DNA from: Chara braunii
Lineage: Eukaryota > Streptophyta > Charophyceae > Charales > Characeae
Direction of reading: 5' to 3'
DNA: 28,299 bases
Assembly (NCBI GenBank): GCA_003427395.1
Contig: BFEA01000519.1
Location: 1,001,681 to 1,029,979 of the forward strand
The notes beneath the pieces are model-generated. The model had not been told where the DNA came from. It saw only the letters and a list, made by a program, of their open reading frames with translations, and searched no databases. Positions within the stretch are counted from its first letter, which is position 1; every line of letters starts with the position of its first letter. Positions 8,987 through 18,844 of this stretch are shown here, piece by piece. The position numbers and the translations under genes are program-made.

Positions 8987-9004
8987 TGACGCCGTTGCCG
9001 GGGA
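8987..9004 (+). other. Primer-binding site for tRNA-Asp
   Basis: TGACGCCGTTGCCGGGGA lies two bases after the end of the 5' LTR. From memory, the complement of the plant tRNA-Asp(GUC) 3' end is TGGCGCCGTTGCCGGGGA, giving 17 of 18 matches; the mismatch is at the third base (G to A). The same primer tRNA is known for Athila-type Gypsy elements. It fixes the direction of the element and the position of the LTR end. Confidence 0.88.
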
Positions 9005-9386
9005 TAACGGAAGCCTACCGTTGTCCTTAGTGGAACGACATCCGGGTATGGGAGTAAGAGAGGAACCAGACATATGAGTGAGTAAGAGGAGGGCTATGAG
9101 GTGTACTGTAAGGTGGTCTATACGACTGTGGATTGAATGATTGATTGACTGGCGGCTTGGTTGACGGTTGAATGTTGTATGTGGAAGAGGAAGTTTTATG
9201 GTGAGGATAAGTGTTATCTAGGTGAGTCCAAAGGAAGTAGGAGAAGGAATGTCTGCCAGGTCTAGAGTGTGGGGTGTCTAAGGTGGTCAACCCGATAGGG
9301 TCATGAAAGGTTGAGTCGCTGAGTGGGGTCCTCTGTCCCATCGTCTCTTATAACAGGAAGATTGAAGTCGAAGGTGGTTGGCCAAG
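9005..9386 (+). other. 5' leader between PBS and gag
   Basis: A 382-bp stretch with no supported gene. Open frames on the minus strand show no domain. It would be the untranslated leader of the genomic RNA. Confidence 0.6.
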
Positions 9387-12300
9387 ATGCCAGAAGAGAT
9401 GGCGGACGGTGGGAGGAAGCTTGTGACGCTCGATGACCTCATCGATGCCCTGGACAAACGCAAGAGGGCGCCAAGCAATGTCCCAAAGGTCGAGACATTC
9501 CACTTCAAAGGGGATCGGGTATCTGATTGGCTGGATCTGACAGAGCAGGCGTTGGTGGGACTGTCAGATGAGGTCAAGCTCCAGCGGGTCCTGAGGTATG
9601 TCGTGCACAGTCACCATCGGGAAGTAACTAAGGTTGTGGACGCCGCCGGTGGCAGTTGGGCAAAGTTTGGAGACCTAATGCGCAGGAAGTATAGGCTGGG
9701 GGACGGCCTGCTGACCATGGCCGACTTGGAGGCCATGAACAAAGAAGACTTCTCTATCATTGGGGCGTTTGTGCACGAGATCAAGAAAAGGGCGAGGAAA
9801 GTGCACGAGATTTCTGAGGAAGCGCAGTGCGCCACATTTTTTGGGCTACTTACAGGCTCGGAGGCCACAGAGCTGGCGAAGTATGGGGAAGGAAGCGAGA
9901 GGCTCACCTGGGCAACCATTGACAAGGGAGTGGAAGAAGGGAGCCTGGACCAGGTGGAGCAGCACCAAATGAGGCTGCAAAGGCGCAAGAGGAAGGAGAG
10001 GGATGTTACTACATCTGAGACCCCAGGGGTGAAGAGAATAGTCACGGACGTGTTGGCGGCACTGGGGTATGATAGTGAGGCAGAACTACAGAAAAGAGTG
10101 GTGGCAGTGGCCCAAGGCCGGGCGTCAGNAGTAGGAGATGAGGAGGCAGGGCGAGAAGACTACGGCGGAGGGGAGACGGGCTCCCAANCCCTGACTAAGG
10201 CCCAGAGGAAGCAGCGTAATCTGCTACTGGGGGGACAGGGATCAGGGAAAGGGCAGGCTCCCCAAGCCCTTGCCGCACTACCACCTGTCGCCGCGGCCGC
10301 CCCAGAGCTTGCGCCAGCCGGATCATCGCACATGGGGCCGCCACCATCTTGTGGATACTGGGTGCCGCATTGCCAATCTACGCCCTGGCCCAGTTGTAAC
10401 CACTGCGTCTCGTGTGGAGGGAGTTAGGCCCACGCGGGGCACATGGCCCCCTATTCAGGCCCATCCACAGGTATGGGCCCCCCGAGCTACCCGGCGACTC
10501 AAAGCCAGCCCGTGACTCAACCGCCGTCCTCCCAGCAGGCCTCGCAAGCTAGTGTGGCCGGGGGAGGAGGCCAAGGACAAGGCGAGCAGGGCAATGGGGG
10601 TCGGGGCCAAGGAGGTAGAGGAGGGGGCGGTTGGGGGCGAGGAGGAAATAGTGGAGGCCGTGGAGGAGGCTGGAATGGTCAAGGGGGTCAGAACCAAGGG
10701 GGCCAAGGTAGCCAGGGAGGGGGTCAAGGGTATGGGAGGCCCCGCTTCGACTGGCGGAGCGCAACTTGTTGGCATTGTGGCGAGGTGGGCCACACCGTAC
10801 GATTCTGCCAACAGCGGCGGGACGACGAAAAGGCAGGATTAATCTCCACCTGTATGGACGGAGATATATACGACCGGTGGGGAACGCACATTGACCCCAA
10901 GACCCCGGGAGGAATCAGGCAGGAAGCCCTTAGGCGGGCAACGGCCGGGCCTTCAGCAGCCCCAGCAATGTTTAGGATATGGCAGGAGAGGCAAGACCCC
11001 GGCGTAAGAGTCGAGGAGATTGTGGATGAAAATGAGGAAGTAACTCAGCGGTTGAAGGCGGGGACTATAAAGGAGGAACCCATAGTTGTGGAGTCTGACG
11101 ATGAGGCGCAGGAAGTGGTGAGAGAGCCAGCCTCGACCATCCTGGAGAGGATGGAGGACCTGCTTGCAAAGGTCGGCAGGTATCAGGATCGATTAAGGGC
11201 AATGTGTGAAAAGGTCCGGGAATGGAAACTGAACCTTCCTGAGGTAATGCTCTATGGGTCCGGCCCGGAGTCATCGTCAGGACCGCAAGGGTGTCCAAGT
11301 GTGGCTACGGCTGGGACAGGTCCTAGGTCAGGGATGACCTTCAGACCCCCTACGTCGCATGGAAGGGTACCACAGGCCGCGCAGACTAGGGGCCAAAGTA
11401 AGGCTACCACCAGTCAAGGGCCCAGCCAGGCACCCAGTCAGGCGCCCCCTCGAAAGGACCCTGAGCCCGAAGGAAGGAAGGAAGTGGTAAAGGTTCAAGA
11501 AGAGGAAGATGAGGGTGATGACGAAGAGGACGAGAGGCTCTGGCAGGAGGAGGACCGGAGGGCGGAACAGAGGACCAAGAAAAGGGGGGCTCAAGGAGGG
11601 GCGGAGCCGAGTCTGCATGATGGAGTGCAAAAAAGGAAGAATTACGCAGTCCGGCTGGAGGAAGGCTTTGACGTGGAGCGAATGGTGGATAAGCTCCTGG
11701 AGGGCCATAACAATCTGATGAACTTAAAGGACATTTTGGCCTCAGCACCGAGGCTCCGGGGCGAGCTGAAAGGGCGGCTCTCGCGAAGGTTAGTGCCCAA
11801 TGTCCACCTGAGCTCAATTCTGCCCAGGGAGATAGAGTGGGCAGAGGCGGGCACCAGGATGGACTGGAAATGTGTGGCATGTGGGTTGGTGGACCTGAAG
11901 GTGAGGGACCAGCCGAGCATTGCAACGGTGGACACGGGCGCGGAGATGAACATCATCCGGGAGCGGGACGCGACCATGTTGGGGTTGGAGGTCGACCATT
12001 CGGACCATAGCGTGTTGCATGGCGCCAACTGTAAGGCCATTTTCTGCGGCACCGCGTCCAATGTGATGGTGGAGATTGGGAGAGTAAAGGCGCGAACGTG
12101 CTTCTTCGTCATGCACGACGTCGACCACCCTATTCTTCTGGGGAGGTCGTTCCTCTGCCGAACGGAGACCTTGGTCTTCAACAGACATGAGGGGACGATG
12201 ATCCTGGCCCTATCTGATCTGGCCTGTGGGAATTATGAAATCATGAAGTGCCGGAACACAGGGCCCGGAAGTGGGAGGAAAAGGCTCAATCTCGGCTCCT

Positions 12301-12623
12301 TTACCTTTGAGGAGTCTGAGTACGCGCGACGGAGACTCTGGGAGGAGCAGGAGGAGGAAGGAGCGGGCGAAGTATTATCCTTGAGCCTTAATGATGTGAA
12401 TAAGGCGATGGAGGTGGTGGCGGCGCATGATATGGCGGACCCTGAGGCTATAAAGGCGTTGAGGGAGCAGGTCCTAGAAAGCCCTCAGGTAGGAGAGGTG
12501 GAGCTAATCTATCGGCTTTCTGGGAGGAGAGGGGACCCTGCGATGGCCCAGGCCCGAACAACGAGTCGGCCTTTTTTAAGGGGGGGCTTAATCAGGGCTC
12601 CCAAAGGCGGTACAAGACTATAG
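9387..12623 (+). pseudogene. gag-pro: Gag-protease polyprotein, interrupted by an in-frame TAG
   Basis: Gag would build the particle and bind RNA, and the aspartic protease would cut the polyproteins. The frame runs 1,079 codons from ATG 9387, with a TAG at 10425-10427 (codon 347) and the same frame open on both sides. In order: a capsid-like region (about residues 25-230, with tryptophans in the usual Gag spacing), a Gly/Gln/Arg-rich stretch with RGG-like repeats (about 390-450), a CCHC knuckle CWHCGEVGHTVRFC (10767-10808, residues 461-474), a mixed acidic/basic linker (about 690-760), and a retropepsin domain with active site VDTGAEMN (Asp codon 11931) and an ILLG motif near 12131. I chose ATG 9387 because the frame extends upstream only to a TTG. 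Two N bases fall at 10129 and 10188. The TAG would truncate the product before the knuckle and protease. Confidence 0.9.
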
Positions 12624-13157
12624 ACAAGAAGTGTCGCCCGGTCCCCGTGCTTGTCACGGAGGATGAGGAAGCCTACTACGAGCGAGAGCATGGGCTGGTA
12701 AGACGTATGCGGGAGCGTGCACAGGCAGGGCCGTGTCGCATCAATAATGAGAATGAGGAAGGGTTGATAATTGGCGAGCCGGGCTTCCTGTCGCCCCAGG
12801 AGAGGACCTTGATGGTGGAGACCATGAGGAGAAGGCATTGCGCGTATGCGTTTAATGATGATGAGTGTGGGAGGTTGGACGTGGATAAGATCTCAATGAT
12901 ACGAATCCATACCGTCCCACACGAGCCATGGAACCTGAAGGGTGCGCGGTATCCGAATCCGGATGAGGAGAAGAAGGTGGTGGATTACTTGGATGGGAAG
13001 ATGAGGACGTATGTGGTAGATTACTCTAGTGGACCGTATGCTTCCCCCGGGTTTTGTTTTATCAAGCCAAACGGAACGCTACGGTGGGTGCAGGATTTGC
13101 AACGATTGAATGCAGTGACGGTGCGGGACGCGGGAGGGTTGCTGAACGCGGACGCCG
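12542..13157 (+). pseudogene. pol: Pol, N-terminal part of reverse transcriptase
   Basis: This frame is -1 relative to gag-pro, overlaps it to 12623 and lacks a local ATG, as expected for pol made by frameshifting or as a damaged fusion. It encodes a linker and the RT fingers: FCFIKPNGTLRWVQDLQRLN (about 13050-13110) matches the Ty3/Gypsy pattern of a lysine/glycine turn followed by R-x-x-x-D-x-x-x-L-N. Sense is lost at about 13154-13158, after which the RT continues in another frame. The upstream edge is uncertain: the frame is open from 12446, and protein-like sequence begins near 12542. Confidence 0.85.
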
Positions 13158-13743
13158 TCAGAGTCATGCGCAGGAAGGCCTATAATCTCACTTATAGAAC
13201 TTTACTCTGGGTACGACCAGTTTCCTGTGTACCCACCGGATAGGTCAGTGACGACGATGCATACGCCAAGGGGGCTGATCCACATGAACGTGGCACCTCA
13301 GGGGTGGACTAATGTGGTGGCAATGGTGCAAAGGCACATGATAAGGGTCATGCAGACAGTTAGTCCACATATCACGCAGCCCTACATTAACGACTTGGCA
13401 GTCAAGGGTCCGAAGGAGAAGGAGGAAGACGAAGTGATGCCAGAAGTGAGGCGGTTTGTCTGGAAGCACGTCCAGGATATCGATCAGGTTCTGGGTCTGC
13501 TGGAAAAGCACAACCTTACGGCGAGTGGCCCCAAGTCGAAGCATTGCATGAGGGAGGTCACGATTCTGGGCTTTGTCTGCAACGAGAAAGGGCGGAGGCC
13601 AGATGTGAAAAAGACGGACAAGATCCTGGAGTGGTCAGTCCCCTTCCAGTCGATAACCGACGTGAGGAGCTTCCTTGGGACCTGCGGGTTTTGAAGGAGT
13701 TTTGTGAAGGATTTCGCCACCAAGACGGAGCATTTAAAGAAAG
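13158..13743 (+). pseudogene. pol: Pol, RT palm and connection, catalytically altered
   Basis: Continuation of RT in the gag frame. Motif A reads SLIELYSGYDQ, where the family has Asp at the Glu position (codon 13197-13199). The polymerase box reads YIND (13383-13394), where the family has YxDD. Both changes hit metal-binding aspartates, so the enzyme should be inactive. Further motifs are intact: HTPRGLIHMNVAPQGW, LGFVCNEKG and SITDVRSFLGTCGF. A TGA at 13692-13694 sits where a Trp follows the GF of the connection region, and the frame stays open beyond it. An extra base near 13743 then moves the frame again. Confidence 0.88.
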
Positions 13744-14741
13744 CTGGTGCGTCAGGATCAGGAATGGGTCTGGGGCGAGGACCAGGAAAGGGTTGTGGAA
13801 AGGATGAAGAAAGAATTTAGGGAAGGAGGTTTGGTTCTAGGAGCTCCAAACTATGAGGCCACGGAGGAGAAGCCATTCGTTGTCGAGACGGATGTTGGGC
13901 CAACTGCCTTAGGAGGAGTCCTGATTCAGGCGGATGCTGATGGGAAGGAGAGGCCGCTGAGATTTGAAAGCCGCACCCTCAATACAACTGAAAGAAACTA
14001 CTCGCAGTTCAAGAAAGAAACGTTGGCGGTGCTCCATTGCCTAAGGACCTTCCGTAATTACATCTTTGGCAGGAGACTCATTTTGAGGGTGGACCCTGCT
14101 GCGCTTGCGTGTTCCCTAAAAAGTTATACTCCATCTGACCCAACCATCGCGAGGTGGCTGACCTACATTTGGATGTTTAACTTTGAGTTGAAGAGGATTC
14201 CCGGGGACAAGAACAGGGCAGATGGGTTGAGCCGTATCAACTGGGATGGGGCGGGTCAAGAGTCAATTGAGGACACCCCACCAGTTGACAGATTCTTGGA
14301 TCAGGAGGAGGATGTCCGCCTCCACATAAATGAGTGGTCGCTGAGGGTGCCTAGCTGTGTCACGCATCCTATATGGCTAGCACCAAGGGGGTACGAGCAG
14401 AAGGAGGAGTTGGTACTCAAACCCTTCCAGGAAGAAGATCCGTGGGGGAGTAGGGATGTTGGCTGGATGATGAGGTTGGCATTGGCAGGGACACATAGTC
14501 TAGCGGAGGAGGTAAGGACGATAGAGAAAGGACCGACCCAAGTAGAGGAGCATGAGCAACTAATGGGAGGGATGTACTTGCTCACCAATACGCTCCTGCA
14601 AGGGAACTTTAACCAGAGGAGCGCAGCCATCTCCGAAGAGGGCGAACTTCTCATTTCGGAAAGCCAGGACGACGAGTTCGAAGAGGGAGAGATTAGGGAC
14701 GCCTTTCGTACTGAGGAGTATGACGGAATTTATCAGGAAAG
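13744..14741 (+). pseudogene. pol: Pol, RNase H domain and linker
   Basis: RNase H removes the RNA strand during cDNA synthesis. The Ty3/Gypsy RNase H pattern is clear: VETDVGPTALGGVL (Asp codon 13891), NYSQFKKETLAVLHCL (Glu codon 14017), LRVDPAAL (Asp codon 14092) and GDKNRADGLSR (Asp codon 14221), so all four acidic residues are present. The rest (to about 14740) is an acidic linker to integrase. The frame ends at a TAA (14764-14766) because of a 1-base shift at the G run near 14739-14744; the protein sense continues in the integrase frame. Confidence 0.9.
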
Positions 14742-15965
14742 GGGTTACTCCTGTCGTGCGAAATAAGGGATAGGGACGCAAGTACCAAAGCCCAGAAGAT
14801 GAGGCATCTCTACGTAGTGAGAGATGGCCATCTGTTCATAAAGCGACAGGTTGGAAACCCCAAGAGGGTCGTATGTGGAAGGAACCAGCAGATCGATGTC
14901 ATAGCAGCCTTGCACGATGGTATAGCAGGGGGGCACAGAGGGGTTAGTGCCACGTGCGCGAAGATAAGTGAGTTATACCATTGGGATGGAATGCTGACTA
15001 TGGTCATCAAGTACTGCCAGTCCTGTGTGCCTTGCCAGCAGAGGTCNGCGCAAAGGCNTGGGGAGCCTCTACACCCNAGGTTGGAAAGGGAAGTGGGGGC
15101 AGTTGTACACCTGGACCTGTTGTTCATGCCACTTGGGGAGGATGGAAGTAACTATATCTTCGATGCACAGGACAACCTTACTGGGTTTGTGGACGGTCGG
15201 GCTATCCGCACAAAAACTGGCCCAGTTTTAGCAAGGTGCATCGAAGAGTACTACTTGCGCTATCCATTTGTCAGAGAGTTTGTGATGGACCGGGGGTCGA
15301 AGTTTACTTGTAACGAGGTGCGGACCTTGCTTGCGGGATATGGCGTGGTAGCAAATTGCACTACTGCCGCGCACCCCCAGGCAAACTCGCCTGTGGAGAG
15401 GGGGCATAGTACCATCACGAATCTCCTAGCCAAATGGACTGAAGGGAAGCCTAACCAGTGGCCGAAATTCCTGAGAGCAGCATTCTTCGTGGAAAATGTT
15501 ACAGTGAAAAGGACTACCAAGTATGCGCCAACCACGCTATGGTACGGAAGGCATGCCACCTTTCCCATAGAAAGCTTCATGAAGACGTGGAGGCGCCAGG
15601 ATCTGGAAGTGAACCTGTCCTTTGAGGAGCTGCTCAATATACGAGCACGGCAGGTGGGGGTCGCTGAAGAAAGGCTACGAAAGGTCGCTGGTCAGGTGGA
15701 GAGAAGTCGCATGGAAGACAAGATGAGGTGGGACCAGATGACCCGAATAAGGAAGGATCCACTAAAGGTTGTGGATGTGGTGCTGTTGTATGACTCCTCG
15801 CTGGAAAAGCAGTGGTCCAGGAAACTCGACAAACGGTGGTTGGGACCCTATAGGATCGTGCGGTGTGGCGAGTTTGGGGCCTACCAAATTGAGGAGCTGG
15901 ACGGGGCAGGATGGCAGGACTGGGTATCAGGGACAAGGGTGAAGAAGTTAGTGGCCAGGGAATAG
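14742..15965 (+). pseudogene. pol: Pol, integrase
   Basis: Integrase joins the cDNA ends to host DNA. An HHCC zinc-binding module is visible: His codons 14913 and 14934 (H-x6-H) and CVPC (Cys codons 15024 and 15033). The catalytic core has D (15114), D (15288, in VMDRGSKFT) and E (15396, in PVERG), with 57 and 35 residues between them, the normal D-D-35-E spacing. The C-terminus carries a GPY/F module (RWLGPYRIV, GPY at 15843-15851), and the protein ends soon after, without a chromodomain. Three N bases (15047, 15058, 15077) leave residues undefined. This frame is open by itself but is joined to RNase H only across a frameshift. Confidence 0.9.
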
Positions 15966-16169
15966 GTAAGGGGCCATGAGACCTCGTTAGGGATAGAGTC
16001 TTACCTAGGTGTTACCCAGGTCGGACGGCTAGATAGGTCGGTGATTGGGATGGATGGGTGTGGAATGTATGTGGGATTTCCCTAGGCCGATGGCCCGGTT
16101 GCTGACCCTGCTATGTGCATGCTTGTTGTCTCTCGCCTGTTGTGCAGGTCTGACTTTTCGAAGGCAGTC
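15966..16169 (+). other. Spacer between pol and the second Gag-like ORF
   Basis: A 204-bp stretch without coding signal. It separates the integrase stop from the first in-frame ATG of the next ORF, so that ORF would need its own start, for example from a spliced or internal transcript. Confidence 0.5.
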
Positions 16170-18844
16170 ATGCAGAGGGGCGGGAGGGACACACGCCCAT
16201 GCCAGGGGCCCTAGAGGATAGAGGGAAGGGGCGAGCAGCACGAGCCGCATAGGAGGGAGCCTACGCCTGAGTTTGATGACGACAACATTGAGCTCTTCTT
16301 GGACGTATATCGGGACCATGCGGCACAGAGAGGGTGGTCAGTGGCGGAGAGGGTTCACCACTTGAGGGGCATAGGGCGGTTCGAGGAGCCTGTCGCTCAG
16401 ATATGTGAGGAGGCCCTGACCTGGCCAGACGTGGAGGCCGGGATGCAGAGGTTGAGAGCTTCCCCTAGGGGGCGTGATGGCATGCCCATTCGATTGGAGG
16501 AAGGGAACGCAGATGAGTTCATCCCCGCATATGAGCACTATATGTTGAGTCTGGGGGTTGCGCAGGGGGAGTGGGTGCAGGCCCTACTTATCTGGACGAG
16601 GCGGGCAGAGAAGCAGGCGGTCAAGCAGATTCAGGAGAGGGCTCGAGACTGGGAGGACTGTCAGGCCCAGCTTAGGAGGGCGTTCGGACGGCCACAGCAC
16701 GAGAGGCACGAGCCCAGAGTTGAGAGGCGGCGGCGAAGCAAGAGGCCAAGGGAACCGGCACCGAGAGAGGCGGGGCTGGCCAGAGAGGGGAGGGGAGCCC
16801 TGGCCCAGCGGGAGGATGAGCCCGTAGAGCCCGCATTGGCAAGGGGGTCGTTCCCTGCTTGTGGCCTCCGGGCGGTTGAGTTTCGGCGGATCACGAGCAA
16901 GGAGTTGAGGCCGCCCTCGCCATTGCCATCAACGCAGGAGCTGGACATACCAAGAGAGACGTCGTTCCGAAGCTTGGCGACGCATCTCGATGTATCCCAA
17001 TGGGAGGCCTCACGGCTGGGAGAGGGCTCGGTTGAGCCGGCGTGCTACGTGCCATTGGAGGAGCCCCTCGACCCTGAGATGGAGACAGGCATGCGAGACC
17101 GAGAGGAGCCGCAGGACCCTGAGATGGTAGCCGAGCGGCCAGATCCGGTACGACCTCAGGGGAGAGAGGTGATCACGGTTGGGGACGATACCCCTCCATG
17201 CTCCCCAGCTCCAGAGCCAGCACAGCGTTCATGGCCAGAGGGGATTCCTGAACCAGATAGTGAGGAGATCCCGGAGTTTCCCCCTGAGGCCACCACTATA
17301 CCTGAGCAGGAGGCAGAGGCGGGGAACCAGGGTGTGTGTGAGAGAGCAAGGATGGAGGCGCCCCTTGACTTGCCCTTGGCCACGCAGGCGACCAAGAGCC
17401 CAGACATCGAGGAGCCCATTTCAACAGAGTTACCGCCAGTAGTGCCGCACGCGAGCAAAGGAATGGAGGCGGAGGCGTCGACTCCAGGAGACCAGGGGCC
17501 GCGAATGGGAGGAACCCCAAGGGAGACCCGCGAAGAGAAGTTCGCCCGAGTGCGGGTCCGCCTGGACGAGATATACGCAAGACAGGCTGAGATGGAGGCG
17601 GCGGGGATAGAGCCGACACCGCCGGTTGAGCTCAAGACGAGTGAGCAGAGGATCGACGAGCTATGGGCGTGGTATGAGAGCCAGAGGGATGCGGCCCGCC
17701 AGAGGTCACGAGAGGCAGGACAGGCAGGCGGGGAGACGAGTGAGTTGAGAGAGATGGGGGACTTGGGGTTCTCCGCGACCAAGCAGGCGATTGAGCGCAT
17801 GGATCGGAGGGTATGCGAGACGCCAGTCACATCTTTCCAGTGGTATAATCTGCTCAGCAATGAGCTTAGGGTTAAGGAGTTTGAGGTAGAGCACCTGACT
17901 ACTCAGCTTGTCGAGGAGAGGGTGAGGAGACAGGCCAGAGAGGTTGAGTGGGAGAGGAGATTTGGGGAGATGGCGGCCACTGTGGATAGGCTCTCAGCAG
18001 CCAGGTAGGGCCAGCCGGTGCTGATAGCCAGGGCCGTGGGATGCAGGCCTCGCCGGGTCAGGGAGCAGCGGTGGAGGTCCCTCGACAAGCCGAGCCAATG
18101 GAGGAGGCGCCCTTGGACGCAGTTGAGGAGGAAGGTGGTGCGCAGGAGTCGCTTATGGCTATGTCCACGGAGAGGAGAGGTTCGCGCTTGCATGAGCTGG
18201 CGGCAGCCATGGGGATAGGCACTCCACAGGAGAGGCCTCAGAGACTCGACGCTCCAGAGCATGCCCCGAGGTTGGGGGAGTTGAGGGCAGAGCTGGGCTC
18301 CTAGGCCACAAGGGCCGACTCAGGAGGGCCTGACTCGCGACGGCAACAACAGCAGGAGGTCATGAGTGAGCCCGCCGCTATGGGGGGCTCTCAGCCGTCA
18401 GGAGTATGTAGGGATGAGGTGATGATGACAGAGAGGGCGCATGAGGAGGGACCCCGAGAGTTGGCTACGCCAGAGCGCGGGCCAGGGAGTGTGGCTGCAC
18501 GAGGGGGTGAGGGTGCTGAGGTTATGGAGCCTGGACCTCAGGGCCATGTGGGGTTGCCCTCGGGTCCTAAGGTGACTACTAAGACCGTGGGGACGCCTTC
18601 GACATCGAGTTCGCGGGGGAAAAAAAAAAAGATTGCCAAGTGGCGCGATACCTCCTGTTTTTGGTGCAAGGAGGGAGGGCATAGAGCCGTGGACTGTCCA
18701 GAGTTCCTTGAGGATAAGGTCGAGGGGCGAGTTGCGGAGGTCGACGGCAAGTTCTATGACAGACAGGGCAGGATAGTGAAGCGAGCTCCAGATGGGGGCA
18801 GGGCTCAGTTGTATAGGCAGAACCAGGAGGAATTGTGTAAGTAG
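16170..18844 (+). pseudogene. Second Gag-like ORF downstream of integrase, with coiled coil and CCHC knuckle
   Basis: I recognise no named family, but it looks like another Gag. The frame opens at ATG 16170. It is broken by TAG 16212-16214 (codon 15), a shift near 18000, and TAG 18302-18304; the last part is open to TAA/TAG at 18844. Visible regions: an N-terminal part (about 16230-16690) with EEGNADEFIPAYEHYMLSLGV and a later WEDCQAQLRRAF, in the G-x-F/W ... W ... L-R-x-F/Y rhythm of Gag capsids; a basic cluster (16690-16790); a long acidic Pro-rich middle with repeated EEPxDPEM; a heptad-like coiled coil (about 17840-18000); and a zinc knuckle CFWCKEGGHRAVDC (18656-18697). No signal peptide or membrane segment is visible, which argues against an env-like protein. 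It may be a gag paralogue or a captured Gag. Confidence 0.75.

Noticed and set aside
16170-18844. Post-pol ORF as an envelope-like gene, as in Athila-type elements
   Set aside because: No signal peptide, no hydrophobic segment, and a CCHC knuckle is present, which fits a Gag-type protein instead.
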